In this document: positions 50,714 to 59,960 of the stretch, piece by piece
Numbering within the stretch: position 1 is the stretch's first letter
How the letters are laid out: each line of letters opens with the position of its first letter
DNA from: Paranoxybacillus sp035645275
GTDB lineage: Bacteria > Bacillota > Bacilli > Bacillales > Anoxybacillaceae
Assembly (NCBI GenBank): GCA_035645275.1
Contig: DASQMX010000031.1
Location: forward strand, 310,001 to 374,000
Direction: 5' to 3'
DNA length: 64,000 nt
Made by a program: the position numbers and the translations under genes
The notes under the pieces: model-generated
What the model was told of the DNA's origin: nothing
The model's input: the letters and a program-made list of their open reading frames with translations, nothing else
Databases searched by the model: none

Positions 50714-51541
50714 TTATTTTCCTCCAGTAAATGAAATTCCTTTAATAAAATAACGGTTAAAAAATGTGTAAATGACTAGCATAGGCAATGTAAACACCAT
50801 CGACGCCGCCATGATGTAATTCCAGTAGCTAATATACTGGCTTTTAAAAGTATTCAAGCCAAGCGGCAGCGTAAACATCGCCGGATCGGAAAGAATAATT
50901 AACGGCCGCATAAAATCGTTCCAAGAACCCATAAATACGAAAATCGCTTGTGCTGCTAATGCCGGGCGTGCGAGCGGCAGAACGATGCGGAAAAAGATGC
51001 CAAAACGACTTAACCCATCGAGCGCCGCTGCTTCTTCCAGTTCTTTTGGAAAGTTAATGAAAAATTGACGCATCATAAAAATAAACGTTGCGTTAATCAT
51101 TGCTGGGACAATCATGCCTTCGTAAGAGTTTAACCAGCCAAGCTGTTTTAAAATTAAATAGTTTGGAATCATCGTTACTTGCGCAGGAATCATAAGCACC
51201 GCCAAAATAATAATAAACAATGTTTTCTTTCCTGGAAAACTTAAACGTGCCAGCGCATAACCTGCCATTGAGTTAAACAATAAGTTGAGCATTGTCACGC
51301 TGACGGCAATGAATAAGCTGTTAAAAAGCCAACGTGGGAACATTTTCTGCTCGATAAAAATTTGTTTATAGTTATCAAGCGTAAAGTCTTTTGGAATAAA
51401 GTTAATCGTTCCGCTTACAATTTCTTCTAGATTTTTGAATGATGAAGATAATGCCCATAAAAACGGAATAAGCGTTACAATCGCATATAAAACGAGCATC
51501 GTGTATAAAATCGCTTTGCCTATGTGAAATTTCTTTTTCAT
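50714..51541 (-). CDS. Carbohydrate ABC transporter permease (MalG type)
   Basis: A 275-residue inner-membrane permease with six helices and the EAA loop EEAAALDGLSRFGIFFRIVLP. Pairs with the MalF-type permease 11 bases upstream. No ATPase is encoded in the operon, so it presumably borrows a shared MsmX-like ATPase, as is usual in Bacillus. Confidence 0.94.
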   Translation of the reverse strand: MKKKFHIGKAILYTMLVLYAIVTLIPFLWALSSSFKNLEEIVSGTINFIPKDFTLDNYKQIFIEQKMFPRWLFNSLFIAVSVTMLNLLFNSMAGYALARLSFPGKKTLFIIILAVLMIPAQVTMIPNYLILKQLGWLNSYEGMIVPAMINATFIFMMRQFFINFPKELEEAAALDGLSRFGIFFRIVLPLARPALAAQAIFVFMGSWNDFMRPLIILSDPAMFTLPLGLNTFKSQYISYWNYIMAASMVFTLPMLVIYTFFNRYFIKGISFTGGK

Positions 51542-51552
51542 AACATTGCCCC

Positions 51553-52458
51553 CTAATAAAGAGACTCTTCTTTCGAGAATTTCCGCTGCAACAATGTAGC
51601 TGCGAGAATAATGATCGCTAAAGCAAACGCTAATGCGGCTGCGTATCCCATCGTTCCTAAGTTTTTAAACGCATATTGATAAATTAAAAGCACAACCGTT
51701 AAAGTCGAGTTATTCGGTCCACCGGAACCTTTTGAGAAAATATACGATTGATCAAACAACTGGAATGTCCCAATAAGCCCCATAATGACGACGAATGATG
51801 TGACTGGTTTTAAGTATGGAACGGTAACATACCAAAACTTTTGCAGCGCATTTGCTCCATCTAGTTCCGCTGCTTCATAAAGCGAATCCGGAATATCTTG
51901 CAACGCCGCTAAGTAGATAACCATAAAGAATGGCGCTGTTGACCAAATATTCATAATCATGATGGCGTTAAGAGCGACATCTGGATCGCCGAGCCAGTTG
52001 TATGTTGGGAACCCAAACATCTTAAGAACGTTGTTAATTAAGCCATTTTGGTTGTACATCCACATAAAAATGAGCGTTAATACTGCCGAAGAAGTAAGAG
52101 TTGGCAAGAAATAAACAATTCGGAAAAACTTTTGACCTTTCATCCCCGCATTCAATGTAGCGGCCAGCACTAAAGCGAGAAACGTTTGGCAAGGTACAAC
52201 GATAATCACATATTTTACCGTGTTCCATAAAGCTATTTTTGCCCGCGTATCCTCTAAAATTTTTTCAAAGTTGCTGAACCCGACAAATTCAAACGATGTT
52301 GTCCCCAATAGCTCCACTTTGTGAAAGGCAAGGTAGACGGCAAACAAAATCGGTCCAATAATAAATAAAAACAAGACAAATAAAGTTGGCGAAAGCAATA
52401 AATAACTTGAGCCTGCTTCCCGCAGTGCTTTTTTTGACAGTTTCTCTTTCATGAACAA
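51553..52458 (-). CDS. Carbohydrate ABC transporter permease (MalF type)
   Basis: A 301-residue permease with six helices and the EAA loop YEAAELDGANALQKFWYVTVP. N-terminal cytoplasmic residues MFMKEKLSKKALREAG precede helix 1. It follows the binding-protein gene after a gap containing two hairpins. Confidence 0.94.
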   Translation of the reverse strand: MFMKEKLSKKALREAGSSYLLLSPTLFVLFLFIIGPILFAVYLAFHKVELLGTTSFEFVGFSNFEKILEDTRAKIALWNTVKYVIIVVPCQTFLALVLAATLNAGMKGQKFFRIVYFLPTLTSSAVLTLIFMWMYNQNGLINNVLKMFGFPTYNWLGDPDVALNAIMIMNIWSTAPFFMVIYLAALQDIPDSLYEAAELDGANALQKFWYVTVPYLKPVTSFVVIMGLIGTFQLFDQSYIFSKGSGGPNNSTLTVVLLIYQYAFKNLGTMGYAAALAFALAIIILAATLLQRKFSKEESLY

Positions 52459-52496
52459 TTCATCTCCCCTGCTAAAGAGAATCGATTAAGCTACTC

Positions 52497-52595
52497 CCCT
52501 CTTTCTAGCAAAGAAAATTCGCTAGAAAAAAGGGAACAGCTCAATAGTAAATGCGTGTTCTGATAAGAAGGACCCTGCTCTTCCCATCAGAACAC
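52497..52595 (-). other. Two intercistronic hairpins after the binding-protein gene
   Basis: GTGTTCTGAT/ATCAGAACAC (52555-52595) and TTCTAGC/GCTAGAA (about 52503-52527) form two stems between the binding protein and permease genes. Such hairpins often stabilise or partly terminate the message so the binding protein is made in excess. Confidence 0.6.
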
Positions 52596-52602
52596 AACGC
52601 GA

Positions 52603-53874
52603 TTATTTCGATTCAATCTCTTTATTTGCTGTTTCCTGAGCTTCTTTTAAAGCTTCCGCTAACGGACGTTCACCTAAGAAGGCGCTTACGAATTGGTTGT
52701 TGAAGTTGTTAACGATAATCGGCAAGTTCGTTCCTTGCTGCCATACTGTTGCATAAGAAGCACCAGCTATAATTGGAGCGCGAAGTTCATCTTTGTCATA
52801 TCCTAATTCCGCTGCGACAGATTTACGCGTTGGAAGAGCATATCCTTTGCTAGTCCACGTTTTCATTCCTTCTTTACCTGTTAAATAAGAGATAAGCTTC
52901 CACGCTGCTTCTTTTTTGTTTGAGTCTTTATTCATTACATACGCAACTGTGTAAGCCATTGTCCCTTTCTTACCGTCAATGGTCGGAATTTCAGCAGTTC
53001 CATATTCAATGTTCGGGAATGTATCCGCTAAGAATGGAATCGCCCAGTTTCCTTCAATAACCATCGCCGCTTTTTCTTGACCAAACATTTCGCCGCCCCA
53101 GTTGGCGCCAACTTCATTTGGCTGAGCTGCTGATTTATCTTTTAAGTGCATATCAACAATCGGTTGCAGTGCTTCGACGACTTTTGGATCGGCAAAGCTT
53201 GCTTTATTATCTGTGACAACTTTACCGCCTTTAGATTCAGCAATGTAGTAGAGACGAGCTAATTCCGGAGCAGCTCCAAAGCCGTACACTTCTGTTCCTT
53301 TTGTTAATTTTTTCGCTACTTCACGGAGTTCATCCCATGTTTTTGGCACTTCTACACCTGCTTCTTGGAACATTTTTTTGTTATAGAATAAAGCAAGTGT
53401 TGAGTAGTCTTTCGGGAATCCGTAAATTTTTCCATCTTTCCCTTTAAATGCGTCAAGCAAAGATTTTTCGAAATCATCAATGTCAAAATCTTCTGTTACA
53501 TACTCATCAAGCGGCTCTAACACTCCTGTTTCAATTAAAGCCGGCGCTTCAAACGCATCAAGATAAAATACATCTGGACCTTCGCCGCCGATTAAGCGTG
53601 TTTTAATAACATCCATATATTGTGCTTGTTCAGAAATAACTTCCAGTTTTACATCAATATTTGGATGTTTTGCTTCGAAATCATCCAATGTTTGCTGTAG
53701 CAGTTTTTGTTCCGTTGGGTTACCGCCCCAGCCGGCTAACGTAACTTCTACTTTTCCCCCTTGCTTGCCTTCTCCGTCTTTCTTCTCTGCATTTTCACCG
53801 CCACAGCCAGCTAAAAGGCTACCGAAAAGAACAGAGGTAACACCAATAGTCGCTAGCCATTTTTTAGGACTCAC
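52603..53874 (-). CDS. Sugar ABC transporter substrate-binding lipoprotein (MalE type)
   Basis: A 423-residue family 1 solute-binding protein with lipobox SLLAGC (Cys24). Motifs GGEGPDVFYLDAFEAPALIE and GFPKDYSTLALFYNKKMFQE are typical. The start is GTG 53874 after AAAGGGG; an upstream TTG at 53892 was rejected. Together with the debranching-type glycosidase it suggests import of an alpha-glucoside or malto-oligosaccharide. Confidence 0.93.
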   Translation of the reverse strand: MSPKKWLATIGVTSVLFGSLLAGCGGENAEKKDGEGKQGGKVEVTLAGWGGNPTEQKLLQQTLDDFEAKHPNIDVKLEVISEQAQYMDVIKTRLIGGEGPDVFYLDAFEAPALIETGVLEPLDEYVTEDFDIDDFEKSLLDAFKGKDGKIYGFPKDYSTLALFYNKKMFQEAGVEVPKTWDELREVAKKLTKGTEVYGFGAAPELARLYYIAESKGGKVVTDNKASFADPKVVEALQPIVDMHLKDKSAAQPNEVGANWGGEMFGQEKAAMVIEGNWAIPFLADTFPNIEYGTAEIPTIDGKKGTMAYTVAYVMNKDSNKKEAAWKLISYLTGKEGMKTWTSKGYALPTRKSVAAELGYDKDELRAPIIAGASYATVWQQGTNLPIIVNNFNNQFVSAFLGERPLAEALKEAQETANKEIESK

Positions 53875-53934
53875 GCAAAAAACCCCTTTCAAACTATTTT
53901 TATATTAACAGAGAAGGAAAAACCTTCCCTGTTG

Positions 53935-56031
53935 TTAACCAATGACTACTTTATATCCTGTCGTATTTTCTTCAATCTCAACTTTCATTTCATTTTCCTG
54001 ACGAGTAACCGTTAACGATAAATGTCCCTCACCGATAGAAATGTTTTCAACTCTTAGGAAACTCATTGAATCAAGCAATTTCGGCGACAAATAAATTTCC
54101 TTTTTCAAGCTGTTTGGAAAAAGTCCAAGCAACGTTTGAATAAAGACAAGCGGTGTTCCTGCCGCCCAAGCCTGCGGTGAGCATGCAACTGGATATTTTA
54201 CAGGTTTTCCAAAATCTTTACTATGTCCGCAGAACAATTCCGGCAGACGGTCATATTCGAAATGCGCAGCTGCTTCAATGAGACCGTCAATAACAACATT
54301 AGCCGCATCTTGTCTTCCCAATTTGCTTAATCCAAGTAGAATCATACTGTTGTCATGAGGCCACACGCTTCCATTATGATAGCTCATCGGATTGTAGCCT
54401 GCTTCTCCTTCCCCCATCGTGCGAATGCCGTAACCGGAAAACATTTTTGGTGAAAGCAAAGTAGCTGTCACTGCATTGACTCGCTCGTCATCAAGCATCC
54501 CCGAAAACAATACATGCCCTGGATTCGATGTAATTGTGCCAACTTGCTGTTTCTTTTCATCTAATGCAATCGCATAAAACTGCACATCTTCCATCCAAAA
54601 CTGTTCATCAAATTTTTCTTTTAATGCTTTTGCTTGCTCGCGAAGCTCTGCTGCTCGCTCTGTTTCGTTCAATTGTTCAAAAATATCGGCCAGTCCCATT
54701 TTCGCTTGGTAAACATAACCTTGCACTTCTGCAAGCGCAATCGGTGATTTTGCATATTCGCCATTGCGGTGAACAATTGAATCATCAGAATCTTTCCAAC
54801 CTTGATTAGCGATTCCTTTGCTTGATTCTTGGTGATATTCGACAAACAAATCTCCATCGCGATCACCGTATTGGTCAATCCATGTTAACGCTGCATCAAT
54901 GTTGTCCTTTAATTGATGCACAATATCAAAGTCGCCCGTCCATTTGACATATTCCGTCAGCAACACAAGGAACAACAGTGTCGCATCAATTGTTCCATAA
55001 TATGGAGTAAACGGAATTTGATTCGTATTCGCTAACTCTCCAAAACGAATTTCATGCATAATTTTTCCCGGCTGCTCATCACGCCATGAATCAAGATTTT
55101 TTCCTTGATAACTTGCCATTGTTAAAAGCGTTCCTTTAGCTACTTCAGGATTGAAAGCAAGCATTTGTAATGCCGCAATTAAGCTGTCTCGTCCAAACGG
55201 TACACCAAACCAAGGCAAGCCAGCGACCGGGAATTGGCCGTATCCTAAGTCCGTCAATAACACCCGCAAGTCGCCAATTCCACGATTGACAAGACGTTGA
55301 AGCGGTTCATAATCAGTAGTTACCTTTGTAATGTTACTTTCCCATTTAATATAGGAAGCTTTTAGATTCTCTAGCGCAACTACTGGGCTAACAATCTCTC
55401 TTTCTGTTTCTTCGCCAATCTGTGGTTGAATCATTAGTGTTATTGATTGTTCTTCTGCATGATTAAGCGAGAATGCAAAAACTACCTCTCCTTGCTCTGA
55501 AGCTGATTTTGCCTGACGATCCCAAATGACCTTCGTTGTACGTTTTACGCCATCAGCTCCTTCATAATGAAACATTAACGAGTTTCCTTTAATTGTTTGG
55601 CCGGTACGCTGTCCAACCGTTCCCGTTTGAAAACCACGCACAATAAACATATCTGCAAAATCAACATCCATATGTATGCTAATCTCAAATTTAACGGGTT
55701 TTGGATAGTAGTTTTTTAGCTTAATCGTTTCATAAAGAACACCTTCGTATATAAAGCGTTTCCTTTCGATTTCTACAGATTCTCGCCATAAAATTAATTC
55801 TCCATCTTTCTCCATGTGAGGATTTGTTAACAAAATCGTTGCGACATAGTTTTCCGCTGCATCGGAATATAATAATATCGGTTCTTCACCATTAATGCGC
55901 AAATCCAACTTACTTAAAAAACGAGTATCCTTTGTATATAAACCTAACCCATACGGATGATTTTCTGGAATATTTCCTTTTGTATCCGTTAACAAAAATA
56001 AATCATTTTCCTTAATCACTCTGTAGTCCAT
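53935..56031 (-). CDS. Amylo-alpha-1,6-glucosidase / glycogen-debranching-like glycoside hydrolase
   Basis: A 698-residue cytosolic protein. Residues 1-200 match the N-terminal glycogen-debranching domain (ENHPYGLGLYTKDTRFLSKL); residues 230-640 form an (alpha/alpha)6-barrel with AGLPWFGVPFGRDSLIAALQ, QGWKDSDDSI and SYHNGSVWPHDNSMI, which supply the acidic residues. It would hydrolyse an imported glucoside; the exact bond is unknown. LacI-type operators lie directly upstream and an ABC importer follows, making a catabolic operon. Confidence 0.9.
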   Translation of the reverse strand: MDYRVIKENDLFLLTDTKGNIPENHPYGLGLYTKDTRFLSKLDLRINGEEPILLYSDAAENYVATILLTNPHMEKDGELILWRESVEIERKRFIYEGVLYETIKLKNYYPKPVKFEISIHMDVDFADMFIVRGFQTGTVGQRTGQTIKGNSLMFHYEGADGVKRTTKVIWDRQAKSASEQGEVVFAFSLNHAEEQSITLMIQPQIGEETEREIVSPVVALENLKASYIKWESNITKVTTDYEPLQRLVNRGIGDLRVLLTDLGYGQFPVAGLPWFGVPFGRDSLIAALQMLAFNPEVAKGTLLTMASYQGKNLDSWRDEQPGKIMHEIRFGELANTNQIPFTPYYGTIDATLLFLVLLTEYVKWTGDFDIVHQLKDNIDAALTWIDQYGDRDGDLFVEYHQESSKGIANQGWKDSDDSIVHRNGEYAKSPIALAEVQGYVYQAKMGLADIFEQLNETERAAELREQAKALKEKFDEQFWMEDVQFYAIALDEKKQQVGTITSNPGHVLFSGMLDDERVNAVTATLLSPKMFSGYGIRTMGEGEAGYNPMSYHNGSVWPHDNSMILLGLSKLGRQDAANVVIDGLIEAAAHFEYDRLPELFCGHSKDFGKPVKYPVACSPQAWAAGTPLVFIQTLLGLFPNSLKKEIYLSPKLLDSMSFLRVENISIGEGHLSLTVTRQENEMKVEIEENTTGYKVVIG

Positions 56032-56053
56032 CTTATTCCCTCCCTACTTTTTC

Positions 56054-56110
56054 TCAAAACGTTTTGGATTTCGAGTAAAAAGAATTTAACTTTTTCCAAA
56101 ACGTTTCGGA
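56054..56110 (-). promoter_or_regulatory. Twin LacI-family operators before the glycosidase gene
   Basis: TCAAAACGTTTTGGA (56054-56068) and TCCAAAACGTTTCGGA (56095-56110) are near-copies of the palindrome upstream of the regulator gene. They are centred 41 bases apart, about four helical turns, allowing cooperative binding. Confidence 0.8.
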
Positions 56111-56120
56111 TTTTACGTAA

Positions 56121-56153
56121 GTTAAAAACCACTTCTTATAGGTGGTTTTTAAC
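56121..56153 (-). terminator. Terminator overlapping the lacI-type gene end
   Basis: GTTAAAAACCAC and GGTGGTTTTTAAC form a 12-bp stem; the regulator's last codons and stop lie inside it. It separates the regulator from the glycosidase operon, leaving the operon its own promoter. Confidence 0.75.
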
Positions 56154-57152
56154 GGTTGATTCTCGTATTTTTAGTTCTGTTTCGAGAACTTTCACATGAG
56201 ATTCCGCTTTTCCTTCAAGCATTTCAATAAGAAGTTTTGCAGCCTCATATCCCATTGCAAATATATTTTGGGCAACGGTTGACAGAGGAGGAGTTGAATA
56301 TGAAGCAAGGAATATATCGTCATAGCCGATTACAGCAATATCTTCCGGCACCCTCTTGCCAAGCTTCTTTACAGCTTTTATCACCGCTAAAGCCATAAGG
56401 TCGCTTGCACAGAAAAACGCCGTAATTTCTGGATATTGTTTTAGGAGCCTCAGTGCTTCCTGTTCCGCTATTTCTTCTTCAAATTTACCGTCTACGACCC
56501 AATGTGTATAAAAAGGTAAATTGGCTTCCAAAAGTGCTCGTCTATACCCTTCTAGTCTTTTTTGGCTCACAAGCGCAAACTCATATCCGTTGATCATTGC
56601 AATATTTTTATGACCAAGGTCAATTAAATGCTGCACAGCTTTTCTCGCTCCAAGAACATTGTCGGTTGTTACATATCCTACTGTTTCCGATTCAATAGGA
56701 ATATCGATTAAAACACATGGGATATCGCTTTCGACAACTTCCTGTAAATACGGGTCATCTATTCGTATCCCTTGGAGAATTGCCCCATCTACGCGCCGTT
56801 CCCGACATAGCTGTGTGTATGTTTTTTCACGTTGTTTTGTCGAGTTCGTGCTGAATAAAATCATATCGTAATCTGTTTCCCCGACATACTGATTCACGCC
56901 CGCTAACACTTCAAACGTAAAATTATCTTTAGAACTTTCCCGCTTTAATCCAGAAACGAGCAGCCCGATTGTTTTCGATTTGTTCATTACAAGACTGCGC
57001 GCGAGCGTATTTGGACTGTAGTTTAATTGCTTTGCTATTTCAATAATTTTCTGTCTAGTGTTTTCGTTAACGTCTGAATAACCGTTCAAAGCCCTAGAAA
57101 CGGTCGTCACAGATACACCAGCGATTTTTGCAATGTCTTTAATTGTTGCCAC
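56136..57152 (-). CDS. LacI-family transcriptional repressor
   Basis: A 338-residue regulator: N-terminal helix-turn-helix and hinge (ATIKDIAKIAGVSVTTVSRA to NTLARSLVMNKSKTIGLLV), then a periplasmic-binding-like sugar domain. It probably represses the downstream glycosidase and ABC genes and itself through the AAAACGTTTT palindromes, which fit the CG-centred class bound by LacI/CcpA relatives. The inducer is probably the transported sugar. Confidence 0.93.
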   Translation of the reverse strand: MATIKDIAKIAGVSVTTVSRALNGYSDVNENTRQKIIEIAKQLNYSPNTLARSLVMNKSKTIGLLVSGLKRESSKDNFTFEVLAGVNQYVGETDYDMILFSTNSTKQREKTYTQLCRERRVDGAILQGIRIDDPYLQEVVESDIPCVLIDIPIESETVGYVTTDNVLGARKAVQHLIDLGHKNIAMINGYEFALVSQKRLEGYRRALLEANLPFYTHWVVDGKFEEEIAEQEALRLLKQYPEITAFFCASDLMALAVIKAVKKLGKRVPEDIAVIGYDDIFLASYSTPPLSTVAQNIFAMGYEAAKLLIEMLEGKAESHVKVLETELKIRESTVKNHL

Positions 57153-57161
57153 TGTTTTTCC

Positions 57162-57177
57162 TCCAAAACGTTTTGGA
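57162..57177 (-). promoter_or_regulatory. LacI-family operator upstream of its own gene
   Basis: TCCAAAACGTTTTGGA is a perfect 16-bp palindrome ten bases before the regulator's start codon, between ribosome site and promoter, consistent with autorepression. Confidence 0.8.
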
Positions 57178-57310
57178 TCACTTTCTGTTTCAATCTTAAC
57201 TTATAATGTAAGCGTTTGCAATAAAAAAATCACTATTTTTATAAATAATATTTAAAATTACGAATTATCTTTTACTTTCTTAGCACCTCTATTTTTTAAT
57301 GTCATAAAAA

Positions 57311-57339
57311 CAGGAGGATGCTTTAAAAACATCCTCCTG
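57311..57339 (-). terminator. Terminator of the phaRBC operon
   Basis: CAGGAGGATG and CATCCTCCTG form a perfect 10-bp stem followed on the minus strand by TTTTTATG. The bases from 57178 to 57310 show nothing else. Confidence 0.92.
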
Positions 57340-57345
57340 ATCTAT

Positions 57346-58440
57346 TTAATTTGCCCGCTGTTCAAGCCAATCTCCAATGGTCGGATACGTCTCTTTTATA
57401 GCTTTTGGCCCAAAAACAACAGATACGTGACCAGTTTCCATTAACACATATTCTTTATCTTCGCTTGAAATAGCATCCATTAAAGCTTCAACCTGATGTG
57501 GCATCGCGATATGATCACGGCTTGCAGCAATGTTTAACACATTCGCCTTAATATTTTTTAAATCAACGCGACGCCCGCGAATCAATAATTCCCCTTTAAT
57601 CAACTTATTTTGTTGATAAAACTCGCGAATCCATTGGCGGTATGCTTCTCCTGGGAATGGAATTCCGTCTGTTACCCACTTTTGCATTAACTTCCAACTT
57701 TCCACAAACTTTTGATTTTCTGAACGATCCAGCAATGTGACATACGGTCCATAAAAGTTTGTCAATGGCTTAAGCATCTTATTGCCAAAATCAATCATTT
57801 CACCAGGAATAATGCCAAATGTGTCTACTGCTTTATCTAAATTAAAGTAACGTTCATCAAGGAATACTCCATATAATCCTGTATCTGTAAAGTCGAACGG
57901 ACTTGTTAAAAAGATAAGGTTGCGAATCGGCAAGTCTGGATGCAGTGCTGCAAAAATGGAAGTCATCGTTCCGCCCATACAATAGCCTAAGATTGAAATT
58001 TCTTCCGCCTTAGAAGTCTTAAGAACTTTTTTCACTGCACGCGGGATATAGTCCAAAATATAGTCGTCTAATTTCATCTTTTGGTCTTCTAATCCCGGTG
58101 TTCCCCAATCAAGCATATATACATCAAAACCGCGATTCACTAAATATTCAACTAAGCTGTTTCCAGGAGTTAAATCAAGAATATATGGTTTGTTAATTAA
58201 AGCATAAACAAGCAAAATTGGCACTTTATGCAGTTTTGTCTGTGTTGGAACGTAACGATATAACTTTGTTTTATTTTTTTTCCAGATAATCTCCTTAGGT
58301 GTAAGTCCGACTTCTGGTTCCGCTTCAACCGTAACAATTTCTGCCGCACGTTTAAAACGGTTATAAGATCCTTTCAAATTGTCGGGCATGGCATCTAAAA
58401 GTTTTTCCCACTCTTTCATCAATGAAGAAGTTGAAGACAT
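57346..58440 (-). CDS. phaC: Class IV polyhydroxyalkanoate synthase, PhaC subunit
   Basis: A 364-residue alpha/beta-hydrolase-fold synthase that polymerises (R)-3-hydroxyacyl-CoA. The lipase-like box ILGYCMGGTM has nucleophile Cys154; catalytic Asp lies in ASRDHIAMP and His in ETGHVSVVF. Its length is that of class III/IV PhaC, and the presence of phaR rather than phaE makes it class IV. Last gene of phaR-phaB-phaC on the minus strand. Confidence 0.96.
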   Translation of the reverse strand: MSSTSSLMKEWEKLLDAMPDNLKGSYNRFKRAAEIVTVEAEPEVGLTPKEIIWKKNKTKLYRYVPTQTKLHKVPILLVYALINKPYILDLTPGNSLVEYLVNRGFDVYMLDWGTPGLEDQKMKLDDYILDYIPRAVKKVLKTSKAEEISILGYCMGGTMTSIFAALHPDLPIRNLIFLTSPFDFTDTGLYGVFLDERYFNLDKAVDTFGIIPGEMIDFGNKMLKPLTNFYGPYVTLLDRSENQKFVESWKLMQKWVTDGIPFPGEAYRQWIREFYQQNKLIKGELLIRGRRVDLKNIKANVLNIAASRDHIAMPHQVEALMDAISSEDKEYVLMETGHVSVVFGPKAIKETYPTIGDWLEQRAN

Positions 58441-58490
58441 CGGCTTTCCACTACCTTTCTTTTATGGCATATGTACCTACACCTGAACGA

Positions 58491-59234
58491 TTACATATAT
58501 AAACCGCCATTAATGTTTAACTGTTGGCCTGTAATATACTCGCCGTCCCGGCACAAATATAGAACACCGCGCGCGATTTCATCGGCATGTCCAAAACGAC
58601 GCGCTGGAATTTTTGCTTTAATTTGTTCTCGAATATTTTCCGGCACTTCTGCCAACATATCTGTTTCAATAAAACCTGGACAAATCGCGTTAACAGTTAC
58701 TCCTGTTTTCGCTAATTCTAACGCTAATGATTTCGTAAACCCGATCATTCCTGCTTTAGCTGCCGCATAATTCGTTTGTCCAAATCCACCGGCTTGACCA
58801 ATAATCGATGAAATATTAATAATTCGTCCAGCATCTGATTCCATAATATGAGGAAGCGCTGCAGCCGTTGTATGATAAACACTATTCAAATTCACGTTAA
58901 TAACTTCTTTCCAGTCTTCGCTTGAAAGTTTTTTAAATGTACGATCGCGTGTAATTCCTGCATTATTCACTAAAATATCGAGTCTGCCATATTGCTCAAC
59001 AGCAGCAGCAATTAACTTACTTGCTTCCTCCTGTGAAGAAACATCAGCCTGAACAGCGATTCCCTCACCGCCGTTCTCTTTAATTTCTGCGAGGAGTTGG
59101 TCAGCTGCTTCGCGGCTTTTATTATAGTTTACAACTACTTTGACGCCGTTGCGCGCCAGTTCTTTTGTGATTGCCGCTCCGATTCCTTTACCGCCTCCTG
59201 TAATGACCGCTACTTTCCCCTCTAATTGAACCAT
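58491..59234 (-). CDS. phaB: Acetoacetyl-CoA reductase PhaB (SDR)
   Basis: A 247-residue short-chain dehydrogenase that makes (R)-3-hydroxybutyryl-CoA using NADPH. TGGGKGIG is the cofactor loop, NNAGITRD follows, and the catalytic set includes INISSIIGQ (Ser) and NYAAAKAGM (Tyr/Lys). FabG-like by sequence, but placement between phaR and phaC fixes the role. ATG 59234 follows AGGGGGAATG; a TTG one codon earlier is a chance extension. Confidence 0.95.
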   Translation of the reverse strand: MVQLEGKVAVITGGGKGIGAAITKELARNGVKVVVNYNKSREAADQLLAEIKENGGEGIAVQADVSSQEEASKLIAAAVEQYGRLDILVNNAGITRDRTFKKLSSEDWKEVINVNLNSVYHTTAAALPHIMESDAGRIINISSIIGQAGGFGQTNYAAAKAGMIGFTKSLALELAKTGVTVNAICPGFIETDMLAEVPENIREQIKAKIPARRFGHADEIARGVLYLCRDGEYITGQQLNINGGLYM

Positions 59235-59311
59235 CAAACATTCCCCCTAATCTTGTTAATTTTTACACAAAACTATTTGTATGATTATAAATATAAAAAT
59301 ATTTCTATTTC

Positions 59312-59737
59312 CTATTGTTCACTGTTTGGCATGCGTTCTTCCTTTTCCAAGAGGGCCAACAGCTTGTCCACTTTTCCTTCTAGACGCTTCATGTCGCTCT
59401 TTAATTTTGTTATTTCTTTTTTCACTCCATTTACATGATCTTGTTGTTCTTCGAGCAGCTCTTCCACATTCTCGATTTTTTCTTCAACACTGATAACGAG
59501 CGAAGCAACGTTTGCTACATCTTCTTTTGATGGCATATTTGCTTGCCAAAGAGTACGTTCGGCAGTTTCTTTTATCATTTTCTGAAGCTGAAGATTAAAA
59601 TTGAGCACACTCCCCATCCACTTGGAAAAATCTTCACTATTCATTGTTTCTCCGAGAATTTTTCCTGTGTAGCTTTCCGCTTTGTCGTACATTTCCTTCC
59701 AGGCCAAAAACGGGTCAAATATTTTTTGATCGTTCAT
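59312..59737 (-). CDS. phaR: PhaR subunit of class IV PHA synthase
   Basis: A 141-residue helical protein starting MNDQKIFDPFLAWKEMYDKA with a long C-terminal coiled coil (NVEELLEEQQDHVNGVKKEI and beyond). It forms the active synthase with PhaC, as in B. megaterium and B. cereus. First gene of the minus-strand pha operon, divergent from phaQ. Confidence 0.93.
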   Translation of the reverse strand: MNDQKIFDPFLAWKEMYDKAESYTGKILGETMNSEDFSKWMGSVLNFNLQLQKMIKETAERTLWQANMPSKEDVANVASLVISVEEKIENVEELLEEQQDHVNGVKKEITKLKSDMKRLEGKVDKLLALLEKEERMPNSEQ

Positions 59738-59893
59738 CCAGTTATCCCCTCCATAAACTGAGTAGTTAACAAAAATGGCAGCTAACTTTCATTATTATTA
59801 TAATGAAGCGGGGTGTTGTGTAACAATTTATAATTTTCGATTAATTCATACATATATTTTAAATGAATGTCATATTTTGTTGAATTCCATCTA

Positions 59894-59931
59894 TTGACAT
59901 AATGAATATATAAGTGTAAATTACACTTATA
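59894..59931 (+). promoter_or_regulatory. phaQP promoter with PhaQ operator
   Basis: TTGACA (59894-59899) and TAAATT (59917-59922) are 17 bases apart. A 23-base inverted repeat at 59909-59931, arms TATAAGTGTAA and TTACACTTATA, covers the -10. This is where the PadR-type PhaQ repressor would bind; related PhaQ proteins are released by PHB. Confidence 0.8.
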
Positions 59932-59960
59932 GAAAAAACTCATATTAATGAGGTGAGCAC

